A program made the position numbers and the translations under genes. 64,000 nucleotides of DNA from Micromonospora chersina (lineage in GTDB: Bacteria > Actinomycetota > Actinomycetes > Mycobacteriales > Micromonosporaceae), in contig NZ_FMIB01000002.1 of assembly GCF_900091475.1 (NCBI RefSeq), forward strand, positions 6,076,001-6,140,000. The letters are read 5' to 3'. Positions 8,472-16,885 of the stretch are shown here, one piece after another. The notes beneath the pieces were generated by a model. That model was not told the origin of the DNA. It saw only the letters and a list, made by a program, of their open reading frames with translations, and made no database searches. Numbering within the stretch: the stretch's first letter is position 1; each line of letters opens with the position of its first letter.

Positions 8472-9128
8472 ATGGGCACCACTGATCCGGGTTCGGCCCG
8501 GGAAGAGGCCGAGCGCCTCGTCGCCATGCTGCTGGCCACGGCGAAGCTGGCCGCCGCCACGCCCGGGGCCGGTCCCTGGGGTCCGCTCGGTGGGATCCTG
8601 TCGGGTGTCCTCGGTCACAGCCCCGGCGGCACGGGCGCGGGCGACGGGTCGTCCGCCAGGTCCGGGGTCGGCGCGGGCTTCGCCACCGGATCGCCGGAAT
8701 GCTGCGTCTGCCCGGTCTGTCGGGGTATCGCGGCGTTGCGGGACCCGAGTCCCGAATTCGCCGAGCGGCTCGCCACCGGCGCCGGCGACCTGGCCGCCGG
8801 GGTGGCCAGCCTGCTGCGCGCCTTCGCCCCGGCCGAGCCGGGCGGCACGACGGCGGAGGGCGGGCCCGCCGGCGCCGCGACGGGGGACCACGTGTGGCGC
8901 GAGGCGACCCGCACCGGGCATGATTCTCAGCCGGCACCCGAGCAGGACGTGTGGTCCGCCGCCACCCGGGGGGAGGGCGCGGCCGACGCGGGTGCCGACG
9001 AGCCGCCCGCCGATGCCGCCGGGCCGGACGTGCCGGCGTCGAGCCGGCCGCCGGCCGGCCGTCCCGTGGTGCCCGCCTCGCGGGCGTCCGGCGAGGTGGG
9101 CGAGGACGTACCAGGCGACGGGGCCTGA
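8472..9128 (+). CDS. Conserved hypothetical protein with Cys cluster
   Basis: A 218-residue protein of unknown function. The ATG is preceded by GGAGGAGCC at good distance. The first 55 residues are helical and Ala-rich; around residues 75-85 lies a compact cysteine cluster (CCVCPVC) followed by RGIAALRDPSPEF and another amphipathic helix; the last 100 residues are acidic, Pro/Ala-rich and probably disordered. The cluster could bind a metal. A Cys-bearing gene of this kind upstream of the glucokinase gene is also known in Streptomyces, but I do not assign a function. Probably co-transcribed with glk 73 nt downstream. Confidence 0.7.
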   Translation: MGTTDPGSAREEAERLVAMLLATAKLAAATPGAGPWGPLGGILSGVLGHSPGGTGAGDGSSARSGVGAGFATGSPECCVCPVCRGIAALRDPSPEFAERLATGAGDLAAGVASLLRAFAPAEPGGTTAEGGPAGAATGDHVWREATRTGHDSQPAPEQDVWSAATRGEGAADAGADEPPADAAGPDVPASSRPPAGRPVVPASRASGEVGEDVPGDGA

Positions 9129-9201
9129 CCCACCGGACATCCCGGGATCGCACGGCCGGTTCGGCCGGGGCCGGGCAGCACAGCAGAGGGGAGTGGCAGC
9201 G

Positions 9202-10149
9202 GTGACGCTGACCATCGGAGTCGACGTCGGTGGCACGAAGGTGGCCGGCGGTGTCGTGGACGACACCGGCAAGGTTCTCGTGCAGGCCCGACGGGACACC
9301 CCCGCCGACGACGTGGCCAAGACCCGCGACGTCATCATCGAGCTGGTCACGGAGCTGGCCACCGGCCGCACCGTCGACGCGGTCGGGATCGGCGCGGCCG
9401 GCTGGATCGACGCCTCCCGCTCCACCGTGCTCTTCGCCCCGAACCTGGCCTGGCGGGACGAGCCGCTGCGCGAGTACGTCAGCAACGCCACCGGCCTGCC
9501 GGTGATCGTGGAGAACGACGGCAACGTCGCGGCCTGGGCGGAGTTCCGCTACGGCGCGGCCCGGGACGCCGACGACTCGATGGTGATGTTCACCATCGGC
9601 ACCGGCGTGGGCGGCGGCATCGTGCTCGGCGGCGACCTGGTCCGCGGGGCCAACGGCATCGCGGCCGAGCTGGGCCACATGCTCACCGTGCCGGACGGCC
9701 ACCAGTGCGGCTGCGGCCGGCTGGGCTGCATCGAGCAGTACGCCAGCGGCAGCGCCCTGGTCCGCTTCGCCCGCGCCGCCGCCCGCCAGGAGCCGCACCG
9801 GGCCACCGCCCTGCTGGAGCTTGCCGGCGGCGAGGCCGAGGGGATCAGCGGACCGATGGTGACCGCCGCCGCGAAGGGTGGCGACGCGGTCTCGACCGAG
9901 GCGTTCGCCCAGGTCGGCCGCTGGCTCGGCACCAGCCTCGCCGACATGGCGCAGATCCTCGACCCGCAGGTGCTGGTGGTCGGCGGTGGCGTGATCGACG
10001 CGGGCGACCTGCTGCTCGGCCCCACCCGCCGGTCGTTCACCGACGCCCTGGCCCAGCGCAGCCGCCTGCCCGTCGCCGAGGTACGCCCCGCCGAGCTGGG
10101 CAACACCGCCGGTGTCATCGGCGCCGCCGACCTGGCCCGGCGGATCTGA
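9202..10149 (+). CDS. glkA: Glucokinase, ROK family
   Basis: A 315-residue cytosolic ROK-family kinase, close to the 317 residues of Streptomyces GlkA, that phosphorylates glucose to glucose 6-phosphate with ATP. It shows the phosphate-binding GVDVGGTKVAGGVV at the N terminus, the sugar-site ENDGN, the GTGVGGGI loop, and the ROK zinc signature CGCGRLGCIEQY with its three Cys and upstream GH. The GTG at 9202 is preferred because GGGGAG lies 8 nt upstream. In Streptomyces this enzyme also mediates glucose repression; whether it does here cannot be seen. The next gene follows after 1 nt. Confidence 0.94.
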   Translation: MTLTIGVDVGGTKVAGGVVDDTGKVLVQARRDTPADDVAKTRDVIIELVTELATGRTVDAVGIGAAGWIDASRSTVLFAPNLAWRDEPLREYVSNATGLPVIVENDGNVAAWAEFRYGAARDADDSMVMFTIGTGVGGGIVLGGDLVRGANGIAAELGHMLTVPDGHQCGCGRLGCIEQYASGSALVRFARAAARQEPHRATALLELAGGEAEGISGPMVTAAAKGGDAVSTEAFAQVGRWLGTSLADMAQILDPQVLVVGGGVIDAGDLLLGPTRRSFTDALAQRSRLPVAEVRPAELGNTAGVIGAADLARRI

Positions 10150-10150
10150 C

Positions 10151-10852
10151 GTGCCGGCAGCAGGCGTGCCGCTGCGGGTGGTGTCCTACAACATCCACAG
10201 CCAGCGGGACGACACCGCGGCGCTGGCCGAGGTGGTCCGGGCCGCCGGGCCGGACGTGGTGATCGTCCAGGAGGGGCCGCGGCGGTTCCGGTGGCGGCAG
10301 AAGTGCGCCACGCTCGCCGACTCGTTCGGCCTGGTGGTGGCGGCCGGCGGCCTGCCCTCGTTGGGCAACCTGCTGCTGACCAGCCTCCGGGTCCGGGTGA
10401 CGGCGACCCGCTGCCAGCGCTACCCGCTCACCCCCGGCCGGCACCTGCGCGGGGCCGCGTACGCCGAATGCCTGGTGGGTGGGACCCGGTTCCTGCTGGC
10501 CGGCTCCCACCTCTCCACCGACCCGGCGGAGCGGCCGGGGCAGGCGGCCGCGTTCAAGCGGGAGCTGGCCGCCGCGACGCTGCCGGTGGTCGCCGGCGCG
10601 GACCTCAACGAGGGGCCGGACGGGCCGGCGTGGCGGACGGTCGCCGAGGGCCTGACCGACGCGGCGGTCGCGATGGACCGGGCCGACCGGCACACCTACT
10701 CCTGCGCGAACCCGCGCCGGCGCATCGACGCCCTCTTCGTGGACCCGCGCGTCGAGGTCGTCGACTACGACGTGGTGGACACCCCGCGGACCCGGCAGGC
10801 CAGCGACCACTTCCCGGTCCTGGTCGACCTGCTGCTGCCCGCCGGCGACTGA
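10151..10852 (+). CDS. Endonuclease/exonuclease/phosphatase-fold protein
   Basis: A 233-residue protein of the EEP superfamily (DNase I/inositol polyphosphatase fold), which cleaves phosphodiester or phosphomonoester bonds with a divalent metal. Motifs seen are RVVSYNIHSQ, the metal-site Glu in VIVQEGP, the HLSTD stretch (about residue 120), GADLNEGPD and the closing ASDHFPV with the catalytic Asp-His pair. It has no signal peptide, so acts in the cytoplasm. GTG begins 1 nt after the glk stop, implying a shared transcript. The substrate is not predictable. Confidence 0.85.
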   Translation: MPAAGVPLRVVSYNIHSQRDDTAALAEVVRAAGPDVVIVQEGPRRFRWRQKCATLADSFGLVVAAGGLPSLGNLLLTSLRVRVTATRCQRYPLTPGRHLRGAAYAECLVGGTRFLLAGSHLSTDPAERPGQAAAFKRELAAATLPVVAGADLNEGPDGPAWRTVAEGLTDAAVAMDRADRHTYSCANPRRRIDALFVDPRVEVVDYDVVDTPRTRQASDHFPVLVDLLLPAGD

Positions 10853-11301
10853 CCGTTCCCTCCCGTGCACCGTGCGCCGCCCGCGGGGGCCGCGCCGCAC
10901 GCCGTGCGCCTCGGGGGACGTCGCGGACGCGGGCGGCACGGGCGTGACCGAGCGTGATCTCTCCACGCTCCGGCCCTCACCCCTCGACCGCCTTTGCTCT
11001 GCAGCCATATCCGCATCAGCTACCTTGCGTGACCGCCCCGCCGTGGCCGCGACCGGAGGGTGAGCGCAAGGGTCGCAGCTCAGCGGGGTGCTGCGCGGAT
11101 GGCTGCAGAGCAAAGCGGCGCGACCGGTGGCGGAAGGGCCGGCGGCGGACGGCACGCTGCGTGATCGAAGGGTCGGTCACCCAGCGCCACGAAGGCCCGC
11201 CGCCACCACATCTCGCGGCTCGGGCGGCTGGACAACGGCGGGCATTGTCGGCAGGATTTCGCACCGACCCGGCACTCGTGCCGCACAAAAGGAGATTCCC
11301 G
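10853..11301. other. 449-nt gene-free region upstream of flavin monooxygenase
   Basis: No plausible protein gene here: open frames lack ribosome sites and conserved composition. The region holds a long-spaced inverted repeat (10992-11014 with 11095-11115) and a Shine-Dalgarno AAAAGGAG at its right end. It is probably the promoter and control region for the monooxygenase-hydrolase pair. Confidence 0.6.
10992..11115. repeat. Long-spaced inverted repeat (TTTGCTCTGCAGCCAT type)
   Basis: The 23-nt arm 10992-11014 and the 21-nt arm 11095-11115 are reverse complements apart from a 2-nt insertion in the left arm; 17 consecutive bases (CTTTGCTCTGCAGCCAT) match perfectly. Each arm carries a central CTGCAG. 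They are 80 nt apart in the region ahead of the flavin monooxygenase gene, which suits either two operator sites in opposite orientation or a long stem-loop in RNA. Confidence 0.7.
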
Positions 11302-12705
11302 GTGTCCTCCTCCACCGACCTCGGCCGCCCCGACCCGGACCCGACGGTCGCCCCGACCCGGGACGGCCGCCCGGTCTCCGACCGCGGCGACACCGTCTGC
11401 GTCATCGGCGCCGGGGCCAGCGGCCTCACCGCCGTGAAGAACCTCCGCGAGGCCGGCTTCGGCGTCGACTGCTACGAGCGGGAGACCGGCGTCGGCGGCG
11501 CGTGGAACTGGCGGCACGACCGCAGTCCGGTGTACGCCAGCACGCACCTCATCTCGTCCCGGCCGTTCACCCAGTTCCCCGACTTCCCGATGCCGGACGA
11601 CTGGCCGGACTACCCGCACCACTCCCAGCTGCTGTCCTACTTCGAGCGCTACGCCGACCACTTCGACCTGCGCCAGCACGTCTGGTTCGGCACCGAGGTG
11701 GTCCGGGTGGAGCCGGTCGAGGGGGACCGCTGGGACGTCACCACCCGCAGCACCGGCGGCTACGGCCCGGAGCGCACCTCCCGGTACGCGGCAGTGGTGC
11801 TGGCCAACGGCCACAACTGGTCGCCGAAGCTGCCCCGCTACGAGGGGCTGGAGCAGTTCCGCGGCGAGGTCATGCACGCCTCGTCCTACAAGGACCCGGC
11901 CCAGCTGCGCGGCAAGCGGGTGCTGGTGGTCGGCGCCGGCAACACCGGCTGCGACATCGCGGTCGAGGCGGCCCAGCAGGCGTCCCGCTGCTGGCACGCC
12001 ACCCGCCGCGGCTACTGGTACGCCCCGAAGTATGTCTTCGGCCGCCCCGCCGACCAGGTCAACGACACCCTCCTCGCGCTGCGGGTGCCGCTGCGCGTGC
12101 GGCAGTGGCTCTACCACTGGACGCTGCGGCTGACCGTCGGCGACCTGACCCGGTTCGGCCTGCCCAAGCCCGACCACCGGGTCTACGAGACGCACCCGAT
12201 CGCCAACAGCCAGCTCGTCTACTACGTCGGCCACGGAGAGATCACCCCGGTGCCGGACATCGCGCGGTTCAACGACCGCACCGTCGAGCTGACCGACGGC
12301 CGCGAGATCGACCCCGATCTGGTCGTCTTCGCCACCGGCTACCTGCCGCGCTTCGAGTTCCTCGAAGGCAAGGTGCTCGGCGACGCGGACGGCTCCGGCC
12401 GCCCCCGGCTCTGGCTCAACGCGTTCACCGCCGGCCACCCCACCCTGGCCGTGGTCGGCCTGGTGCAGCCGGACTCCGGCATCTTCCCCATCTCGCACTG
12501 GCAGAGCGTGCTCTTCGCCCGGCTGCTCACCCTGCGCACCACCCACCCGGACCGCGCCGCCGCGTTCGGCCGCCGGGTCGCCGCCGGCCTCGGCGAGCGG
12601 TACTCGGCGAAGGTCAAGGACAGCACCCGGCACTGGTTCGAGGTGGGGCACGCCGACTACCTGCGCGCGCTCCAGCGGGCGCTCCACGACCTGGAGGGCA
12701 AGTGA
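11302..12705 (+). CDS. FAD/NADPH-dependent flavin-containing monooxygenase
   Basis: A 467-residue class B flavoprotein monooxygenase. An FAD Rossmann motif VIGAGASGLTAVKNL is near residue 35, the family signature FRGEVMHASSYKD (F-x-G-x3-H-x3-Y-K, the FMO rather than type I Baeyer-Villiger form) near residue 190, the NADPH Rossmann VVGAGNTGCDIA near residue 212, and the ATGY motif near residue 350. It would use NADPH and oxygen to hydroxylate a soft nucleophile or oxidise a ketone. GTG start with AAAAGGAG 7 nt upstream. It overlaps the hydrolase gene by 4 nt (GTGA), so substrate conversion is probably shared. Substrate unknown. Confidence 0.88.
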   Translation: MSSSTDLGRPDPDPTVAPTRDGRPVSDRGDTVCVIGAGASGLTAVKNLREAGFGVDCYERETGVGGAWNWRHDRSPVYASTHLISSRPFTQFPDFPMPDDWPDYPHHSQLLSYFERYADHFDLRQHVWFGTEVVRVEPVEGDRWDVTTRSTGGYGPERTSRYAAVVLANGHNWSPKLPRYEGLEQFRGEVMHASSYKDPAQLRGKRVLVVGAGNTGCDIAVEAAQQASRCWHATRRGYWYAPKYVFGRPADQVNDTLLALRVPLRVRQWLYHWTLRLTVGDLTRFGLPKPDHRVYETHPIANSQLVYYVGHGEITPVPDIARFNDRTVELTDGREIDPDLVVFATGYLPRFEFLEGKVLGDADGSGRPRLWLNAFTAGHPTLAVVGLVQPDSGIFPISHWQSVLFARLLTLRTTHPDRAAAFGRRVAAGLGERYSAKVKDSTRHWFEVGHADYLRALQRALHDLEGK

Positions 12706-13526
12706 CAAGCGAACGTGTCCGGGTGGTGCGGGGGTGGGAGTGGGCCCGTCCCGAGCGGCCGGCCCGCCGCGAGGTGCTCGCCGCGCTGCCCGAACTGGAC
12801 CAGGCGAAGCCGCCACTGCTGTTCGTGCCCGGGTTCGGGCACGGGGCGTGGGCGTTCGCCGAGCACTGGCTGGGGCACGCCGCCGGCCGCGGCTTCCCGG
12901 CGTACGCGCTGAGCCTGCGCGGGCACGGCGACAGCGAGCCGGCGCCGGAGGCGACGCTGCGGTCGTACACCCATGACGTGGTCCAGGCGGCCGCGGGCCT
13001 GCCGCGGCAGGCGGTGCTCGTGGGGCACGGCGCCGGTGCCCGGGTGGTCGCGCACGCCCTGGCCCGCTACCCGGCCCGGGCGGCGGTGCTGGTGGCGCCG
13101 GTGCTCGGCGGCTGGGGCACCTTCGGCACGGCGCTGCGCCGCAACCCCACCGGCACGCTGCCCGCGGTGTTCGGCGCCGGCCTGCGCCTGAACCGCCGGC
13201 AGCTGTTCAGCCGGGAACTGCCCGACGCCGAGGCCCGGCGGTACGTCTCCCGGCTGGGCCGGGCCGGCAGGCGGGCGCAGTGGCAGCTGCTCACCGGGCG
13301 GCAGCCGGAGCCGGCGGTGGGCCGCCCGCCCGTGCTGGTGCTGGGCAGCCCCGACGACCGGGTGGTGCCGGCGGCGGCGCTGACCGGTGCGGCCCGCCGC
13401 TACGCCTCGGCCCCGCTGCTCTTCCCCGGCATGGGCCACGACCTGATGCTCGACGCCCGCTGGCGGGAGCCGATCGACGCGATCCTCGACTGGCTGGAGA
13501 AGGACCCGACCCCCGCCCTCGGCTGA
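12702..13526 (+). CDS. Alpha/beta hydrolase
   Basis: A 274-residue alpha/beta-hydrolase. The oxyanion strand LLFVPGFGHGAWAF (about residues 39-52) and SLRGHGDSE are typical. The nucleophile elbow reads VGHGAGA where GxSxG is normal, so the usual Ser is replaced by Gly-Ala; this is unusual and may mean loss of activity or a non-hydrolytic role. The C-terminal Asp (SPDDRVVP) and His (GMGHDLML) are retained. GTG start within the stop of the monooxygenase gene indicates coupled translation and a joint pathway, reminiscent of monooxygenase-esterase pairs. Confidence 0.83.
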   Translation: MTSERVRVVRGWEWARPERPARREVLAALPELDQAKPPLLFVPGFGHGAWAFAEHWLGHAAGRGFPAYALSLRGHGDSEPAPEATLRSYTHDVVQAAAGLPRQAVLVGHGAGARVVAHALARYPARAAVLVAPVLGGWGTFGTALRRNPTGTLPAVFGAGLRLNRRQLFSRELPDAEARRYVSRLGRAGRRAQWQLLTGRQPEPAVGRPPVLVLGSPDDRVVPAAALTGAARRYASAPLLFPGMGHDLMLDARWREPIDAILDWLEKDPTPALG

Positions 13527-13535
13527 GCGCCGGCG

Positions 13536-14954
13536 TCAGCCGCCCGTGGTGCGCCGGCCGGACCGGGACGTGGTCTCCTCCAGCGCGCTCAGGTAGGACC
13601 CCGCCCAGGCGTGGATGTCGTTGCGGCCCAGGTGCTCGCGCATCGCCCGCATCCGGGCCGCCACGTCCTCCGGCGCGGCCCGCAGCGCGGCCAGCAGCGC
13701 CGCCTTGAGCCCGTCGAGGTCGTGCGGGTTGACCAGGTACGCCTGGGCCAGCTCGGCGGCCGCCCCGGCGAACTCGCTGAGCAGCAGCGCGCCGGTGCCG
13801 TCGACCCGGGCGGCCACGTACTCCTTGGCCACCAGGTTCATCCCGTCCCGCAGCGGGGTCACCGCCATCACGTCGGCGACCCGGTAGAGGGCGACCAGCT
13901 CGGTGCGGTCGAAGGGCTGGCTGAGGTAGTGGATCGCCGGCTCGCCGACCCGGCCGAACTCGCCGTTGATCCGGCCGACCTGGTGCTCCACCCGGTCGCG
14001 GAGGATCTGGTACTGGGCCACCCGGTCCCGGCTGGGCACCACCACCTGGACCAGCACGGTGTCGTGGACCTTGACGTCCCCGCTGGCCAGCAGCTCGTGG
14101 TACGCCTTGAGCCGCTGCTCGATGCCCTTCGTGTAGTCCATCCGGTCGACGCTCAGGATGACGCGCTCCGGGTCGCCGAGGTCCTGCCGCAGCCGGCGGG
14201 CGCGGTCGGCGACGTCGGGCCGGGCGGCGAGCGCGGACATCTCGGCGGTGTCGATGGAGACCGGGAAGGCGCCGATCCGCACCACCCGGTCGCCGACGCC
14301 GATGCGCCGGTCGGTGGCCGGCAGGTCGAGGACCTTGGTCGCGAGCTGGGCGAAGTTGTGCGCGGCCTGGGCGCGCTGGAAGCCGATGAGGTCGGCGCCG
14401 AGCATCCCGCGCAGCAGCTCGGCCCGGCGGGGCAGCTGCATGAACAGCTCCGGCGGCGGGAACGGCACGTGCAGGAAGAAGCCGATCCGCAGGTCGGGCC
14501 GGAGGTCGCGGAGCAGGCCCGGCACGAGCTGGAGGTGGTAGTCCTGCACCCAGACCAGCCCGCCGGGCTCGGCCGCCTCGGCGGCGGCCTCGGCGAACCG
14601 CTGGTTGACCCGCTGGTAGGCCTCCCACCAGCGTCGGTGGTACTCGGGTTGCTCGACGGCGTCGTGGTAGAGCGGCCAGAGGGTGGCGTTGGCGAAGCCC
14701 TCGTAGTGGTCGCGGAAGTCCTCGCCGCTGAGCGGCACGGCGCGCATCCGGACCCCGTCCACGTCGGGCAGGTGCGGCGCCGGGCCGGTGCCGCCGGCCC
14801 AGCCCACCCAGGTCGCGGGGGTGTGCCGGAGCAGGGGGTGCAGGGCGCTCACCAGGCCGCCGGGGCTGCGGCGCCATTCGAAGGCGCCGTCCGGCGCCAC
14901 ACTGTCGTCGATGGGGAGGCGGTTGGCCACCACCACGAGGGGACTCTGTCGCAT
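13536..14954 (-). CDS. otsA: Trehalose-6-phosphate synthase
   Basis: A 472-residue GT20 enzyme that makes trehalose 6-phosphate from UDP- or GDP-glucose and glucose 6-phosphate. It has the N-terminal VVVANRLPID, the glycine-rich RRSPGGLVSAL, VWVQDYHLQLVP, the donor-site SVDRMDYTKGIEQRL and the C-terminal DGMNLVAKEYVAAR with SEFAGAA. Start ATG 14954 gives the normal family length; longer TTG/GTG options add non-conserved residues. Product feeds trehalose formation through OtsB, which is not in this window. Convergent with the hydrolase gene 9 nt away. A short palindrome TACTGACAGTA at 15044-15054 lies in the upstream region. Confidence 0.95.
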   Translation of the reverse strand: MRQSPLVVVANRLPIDDSVAPDGAFEWRRSPGGLVSALHPLLRHTPATWVGWAGGTGPAPHLPDVDGVRMRAVPLSGEDFRDHYEGFANATLWPLYHDAVEQPEYHRRWWEAYQRVNQRFAEAAAEAAEPGGLVWVQDYHLQLVPGLLRDLRPDLRIGFFLHVPFPPPELFMQLPRRAELLRGMLGADLIGFQRAQAAHNFAQLATKVLDLPATDRRIGVGDRVVRIGAFPVSIDTAEMSALAARPDVADRARRLRQDLGDPERVILSVDRMDYTKGIEQRLKAYHELLASGDVKVHDTVLVQVVVPSRDRVAQYQILRDRVEHQVGRINGEFGRVGEPAIHYLSQPFDRTELVALYRVADVMAVTPLRDGMNLVAKEYVAARVDGTGALLLSEFAGAAAELAQAYLVNPHDLDGLKAALLAALRAAPEDVAARMRAMREHLGRNDIHAWAGSYLSALEETTSRSGRRTTGG

Positions 14955-15130
14955 CTCGGGAATTCCGATCAGCAGAGGACCGACCACCGAGGAGGGGCCC
15001 AACCCGGACAGCCGGTGCGGGACGTGACGTACAGCGGTATTCCTACTGACAGTAAGTTACACCCCTGTTACACGACCGGCCCGGGGCGCGCGGTGTCCCG
15101 CCATCCGGGCACCCGGCGCGCGTCCCGCAG

Positions 15131-15985
15131 TCAGACCACCGCGCCGTCGTCCGGGTCGTGGTCGTCGGAGTCGCCGGGACGCAGCCGCCAGACCAGCATC
15201 ACGAAGCCGGCCAGGATGCCGGTGAAGCCGAACAGGGTCACCACCGACGGGTCGACCGTCGACAGCAGGGTGGGGGAGAGGAAGAGCAGGAAGCCGAGCA
15301 CGATGCAGAGCACGCCGACCACCGCGTACTTCGAGAAGCGCGGCAGCGGGGGCGGCGGTGGCGGGGTGTAGTGCTCCTCGTCCCCGTCGCCGGGCAGGTC
15401 GGCGCCGAACGTGTCCAGGCCGTCCAGGAGCGAGGGCTCGTCCTGCCGCCCCCGGCTCAGCGAGATGCCGGAGACGTCCGCGGCGTAGGGCAGCCGGCGC
15501 ACGTCGGTGGCGGTCGGGCCGGCGGTCTCCTCGGCGCGGCCCGGAGCGCCGCCGCCCGGGGTGGCCGGGTCGACCGGGTCCACCGGGTCGTCGACGTCCT
15601 CGGCGGCCGGCCAGGGGTGGCTCCCGGCGCTCGGCGCGGTGTGGAAGCCGGCGACGATCTTCGCCCACTCGGCCTCGATGTCCGGCTCGTCGTCGCGGGC
15701 CGGCTCGCGGCCGCCCTCGTCGCTCAGCTGCGTGAGGTAGTCGCGGGCGGTCGTCAGGTGGGAGCGGTCGACGTAGAGCCGGTCGATCGGGCGGGACGGG
15801 ACGGTGGTGGTGCGGGTCACCGGGTTGAGGTCGGCCGAGGGCTGGAGGTAGGCGGCGATGCCGCCGGCGGCGAGCACGTCGAGCAGGTGCTCCCCGACGC
15901 GCGGATCGACGTCGCCCGCGACCGCGTACTCGGCCGCGTCGAGCCCGTTGTCCCGCCGTCCCCGGCGGGGCCCGCCCCCTGACAC
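15131..15985 (-). CDS. Membrane-anchored conserved hypothetical protein
   Basis: A 284-residue protein. Residues 15-85 form a small alpha/beta domain (EYAVAGDVDPRVGEHLLDVLAAGG) reminiscent of DUF2007-type signal-transducing modules. Then comes a long acidic Pro/Asp-rich linker containing PPPPPPLPR, and two transmembrane helices near residues 222-240 and 247-266 with a short charged tail. GTG start with GAAGGGGG upstream. The N-terminal domain and linker would face one side and the hairpin anchor the membrane. Function is not known; family assignment is tentative. Confidence 0.7.
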   Translation of the reverse strand: MSGGGPRRGRRDNGLDAAEYAVAGDVDPRVGEHLLDVLAAGGIAAYLQPSADLNPVTRTTTVPSRPIDRLYVDRSHLTTARDYLTQLSDEGGREPARDDEPDIEAEWAKIVAGFHTAPSAGSHPWPAAEDVDDPVDPVDPATPGGGAPGRAEETAGPTATDVRRLPYAADVSGISLSRGRQDEPSLLDGLDTFGADLPGDGDEEHYTPPPPPPLPRFSKYAVVGVLCIVLGFLLFLSPTLLSTVDPSVVTLFGFTGILAGFVMLVWRLRPGDSDDHDPDDGAVV

Positions 15986-16190
15986 CGGACACCCCCTTCG
16001 CCGCACCGTCGTGCCCTGAATCCTGACACGCCGGGACCCGGTTCCGGGAGTGCGTTGTGGCGTGCCGCTCCCTGTTCGTACGCTCTTCCCCGACAGTCCC
16101 GCTCGCCGACGGCGCCCCGGGCGCGGTCCCGGCGGCCCCCGCCGCACCCCGGCGACCGGCCCGTCACCGCTCCCGCCTGGAAGGACCCCG

Positions 16191-16883
16191 GTGCTGTACT
16201 GGCTGCTGAAGTACATCATCCTCGGCCCGCTGCTGAGGTTGATCTTCCGCCCGCAGGTCGAGGGGCTGGAGAACGTCCCGGAGTCCGGCCCGGTGATCCT
16301 GGCCAGCAACCACCTCTCCTTCTCGGACTCGATCTTCACCCCGTTGATCGTCAAGCGAAAAGTAACATTCATCGCCAAAGCCGAATATTTCACCGGTAAG
16401 GGTCTCAAGGGCTGGCTGACCAAGATGTTCTTCGTCGGCTCCGGCACCATCCCGGTCGACCGCTCCGGCGGCCGGGCCGCCCGCGCCGCGCTGGACACCC
16501 AGCTCAGGGTGCTGCGGTCCGGCGGCATCGCGGGCATCTACCCGGAGGGCACCCGGTCGCCCGACGGCCGGCTCTACCGGGGCAAGACCGGAGTGGCCCG
16601 GCTCGCCCTGGAGAGCGGCGCCCCGGTGGTGCCGATGGCCATGCTCAACTCCGACGCGATCCAGCCCACCGGGCAGATCGTCCCCAACCTCGGCCGGGTG
16701 CGGATCCGCTTCGGCGCCCCGCTCGACTTCTCCCGCTACGCCGGGATGTCCGGCGACCGGTTCGTCGAGCGCGCCGTCACCGACGAGATCATGTACGAGC
16801 TGATGGAACTGTCCGGCCGCGAGTACGTCGACATGTACGCGCAGAAGGCGAAGGCCCAGCCGCGGGAGCCCGTGCCCGCCTGA
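16191..16883 (+). CDS. plsC: 1-acyl-sn-glycerol-3-phosphate acyltransferase
   Basis: A 230-residue LPLAT-family acyltransferase that acylates lysophosphatidic acid in phospholipid synthesis. An N-terminal hydrophobic helix (YWLLKYIILGPLLRLIF) anchors it to the membrane. The catalytic motif ASNHLSFSDS reads NHxxxxD, the substrate motif is IYPEGTRSPDG (PEGT), and GAPVVPMAM is the third block. GTG start follows GGAAGG at good distance. Codons 54-70 (16350-16402) are strikingly AT-rich (CGA AAA GTA ACA, later AAA, GAA TAT) against the rest of the gene. It converges on the cyclase gene with 2 nt between stops. Confidence 0.92.
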   Translation: MLYWLLKYIILGPLLRLIFRPQVEGLENVPESGPVILASNHLSFSDSIFTPLIVKRKVTFIAKAEYFTGKGLKGWLTKMFFVGSGTIPVDRSGGRAARAALDTQLRVLRSGGIAGIYPEGTRSPDGRLYRGKTGVARLALESGAPVVPMAMLNSDAIQPTGQIVPNLGRVRIRFGAPLDFSRYAGMSGDRFVERAVTDEIMYELMELSGREYVDMYAQKAKAQPREPVPA

Positions 16884-16885
16884 CG

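Noticed and set aside
15041..15057. TACTGACAGTA palindrome as an otsA operator
   Set aside because: Arms of only five bases and no second copy; noted in the gene entry but not called as a site.
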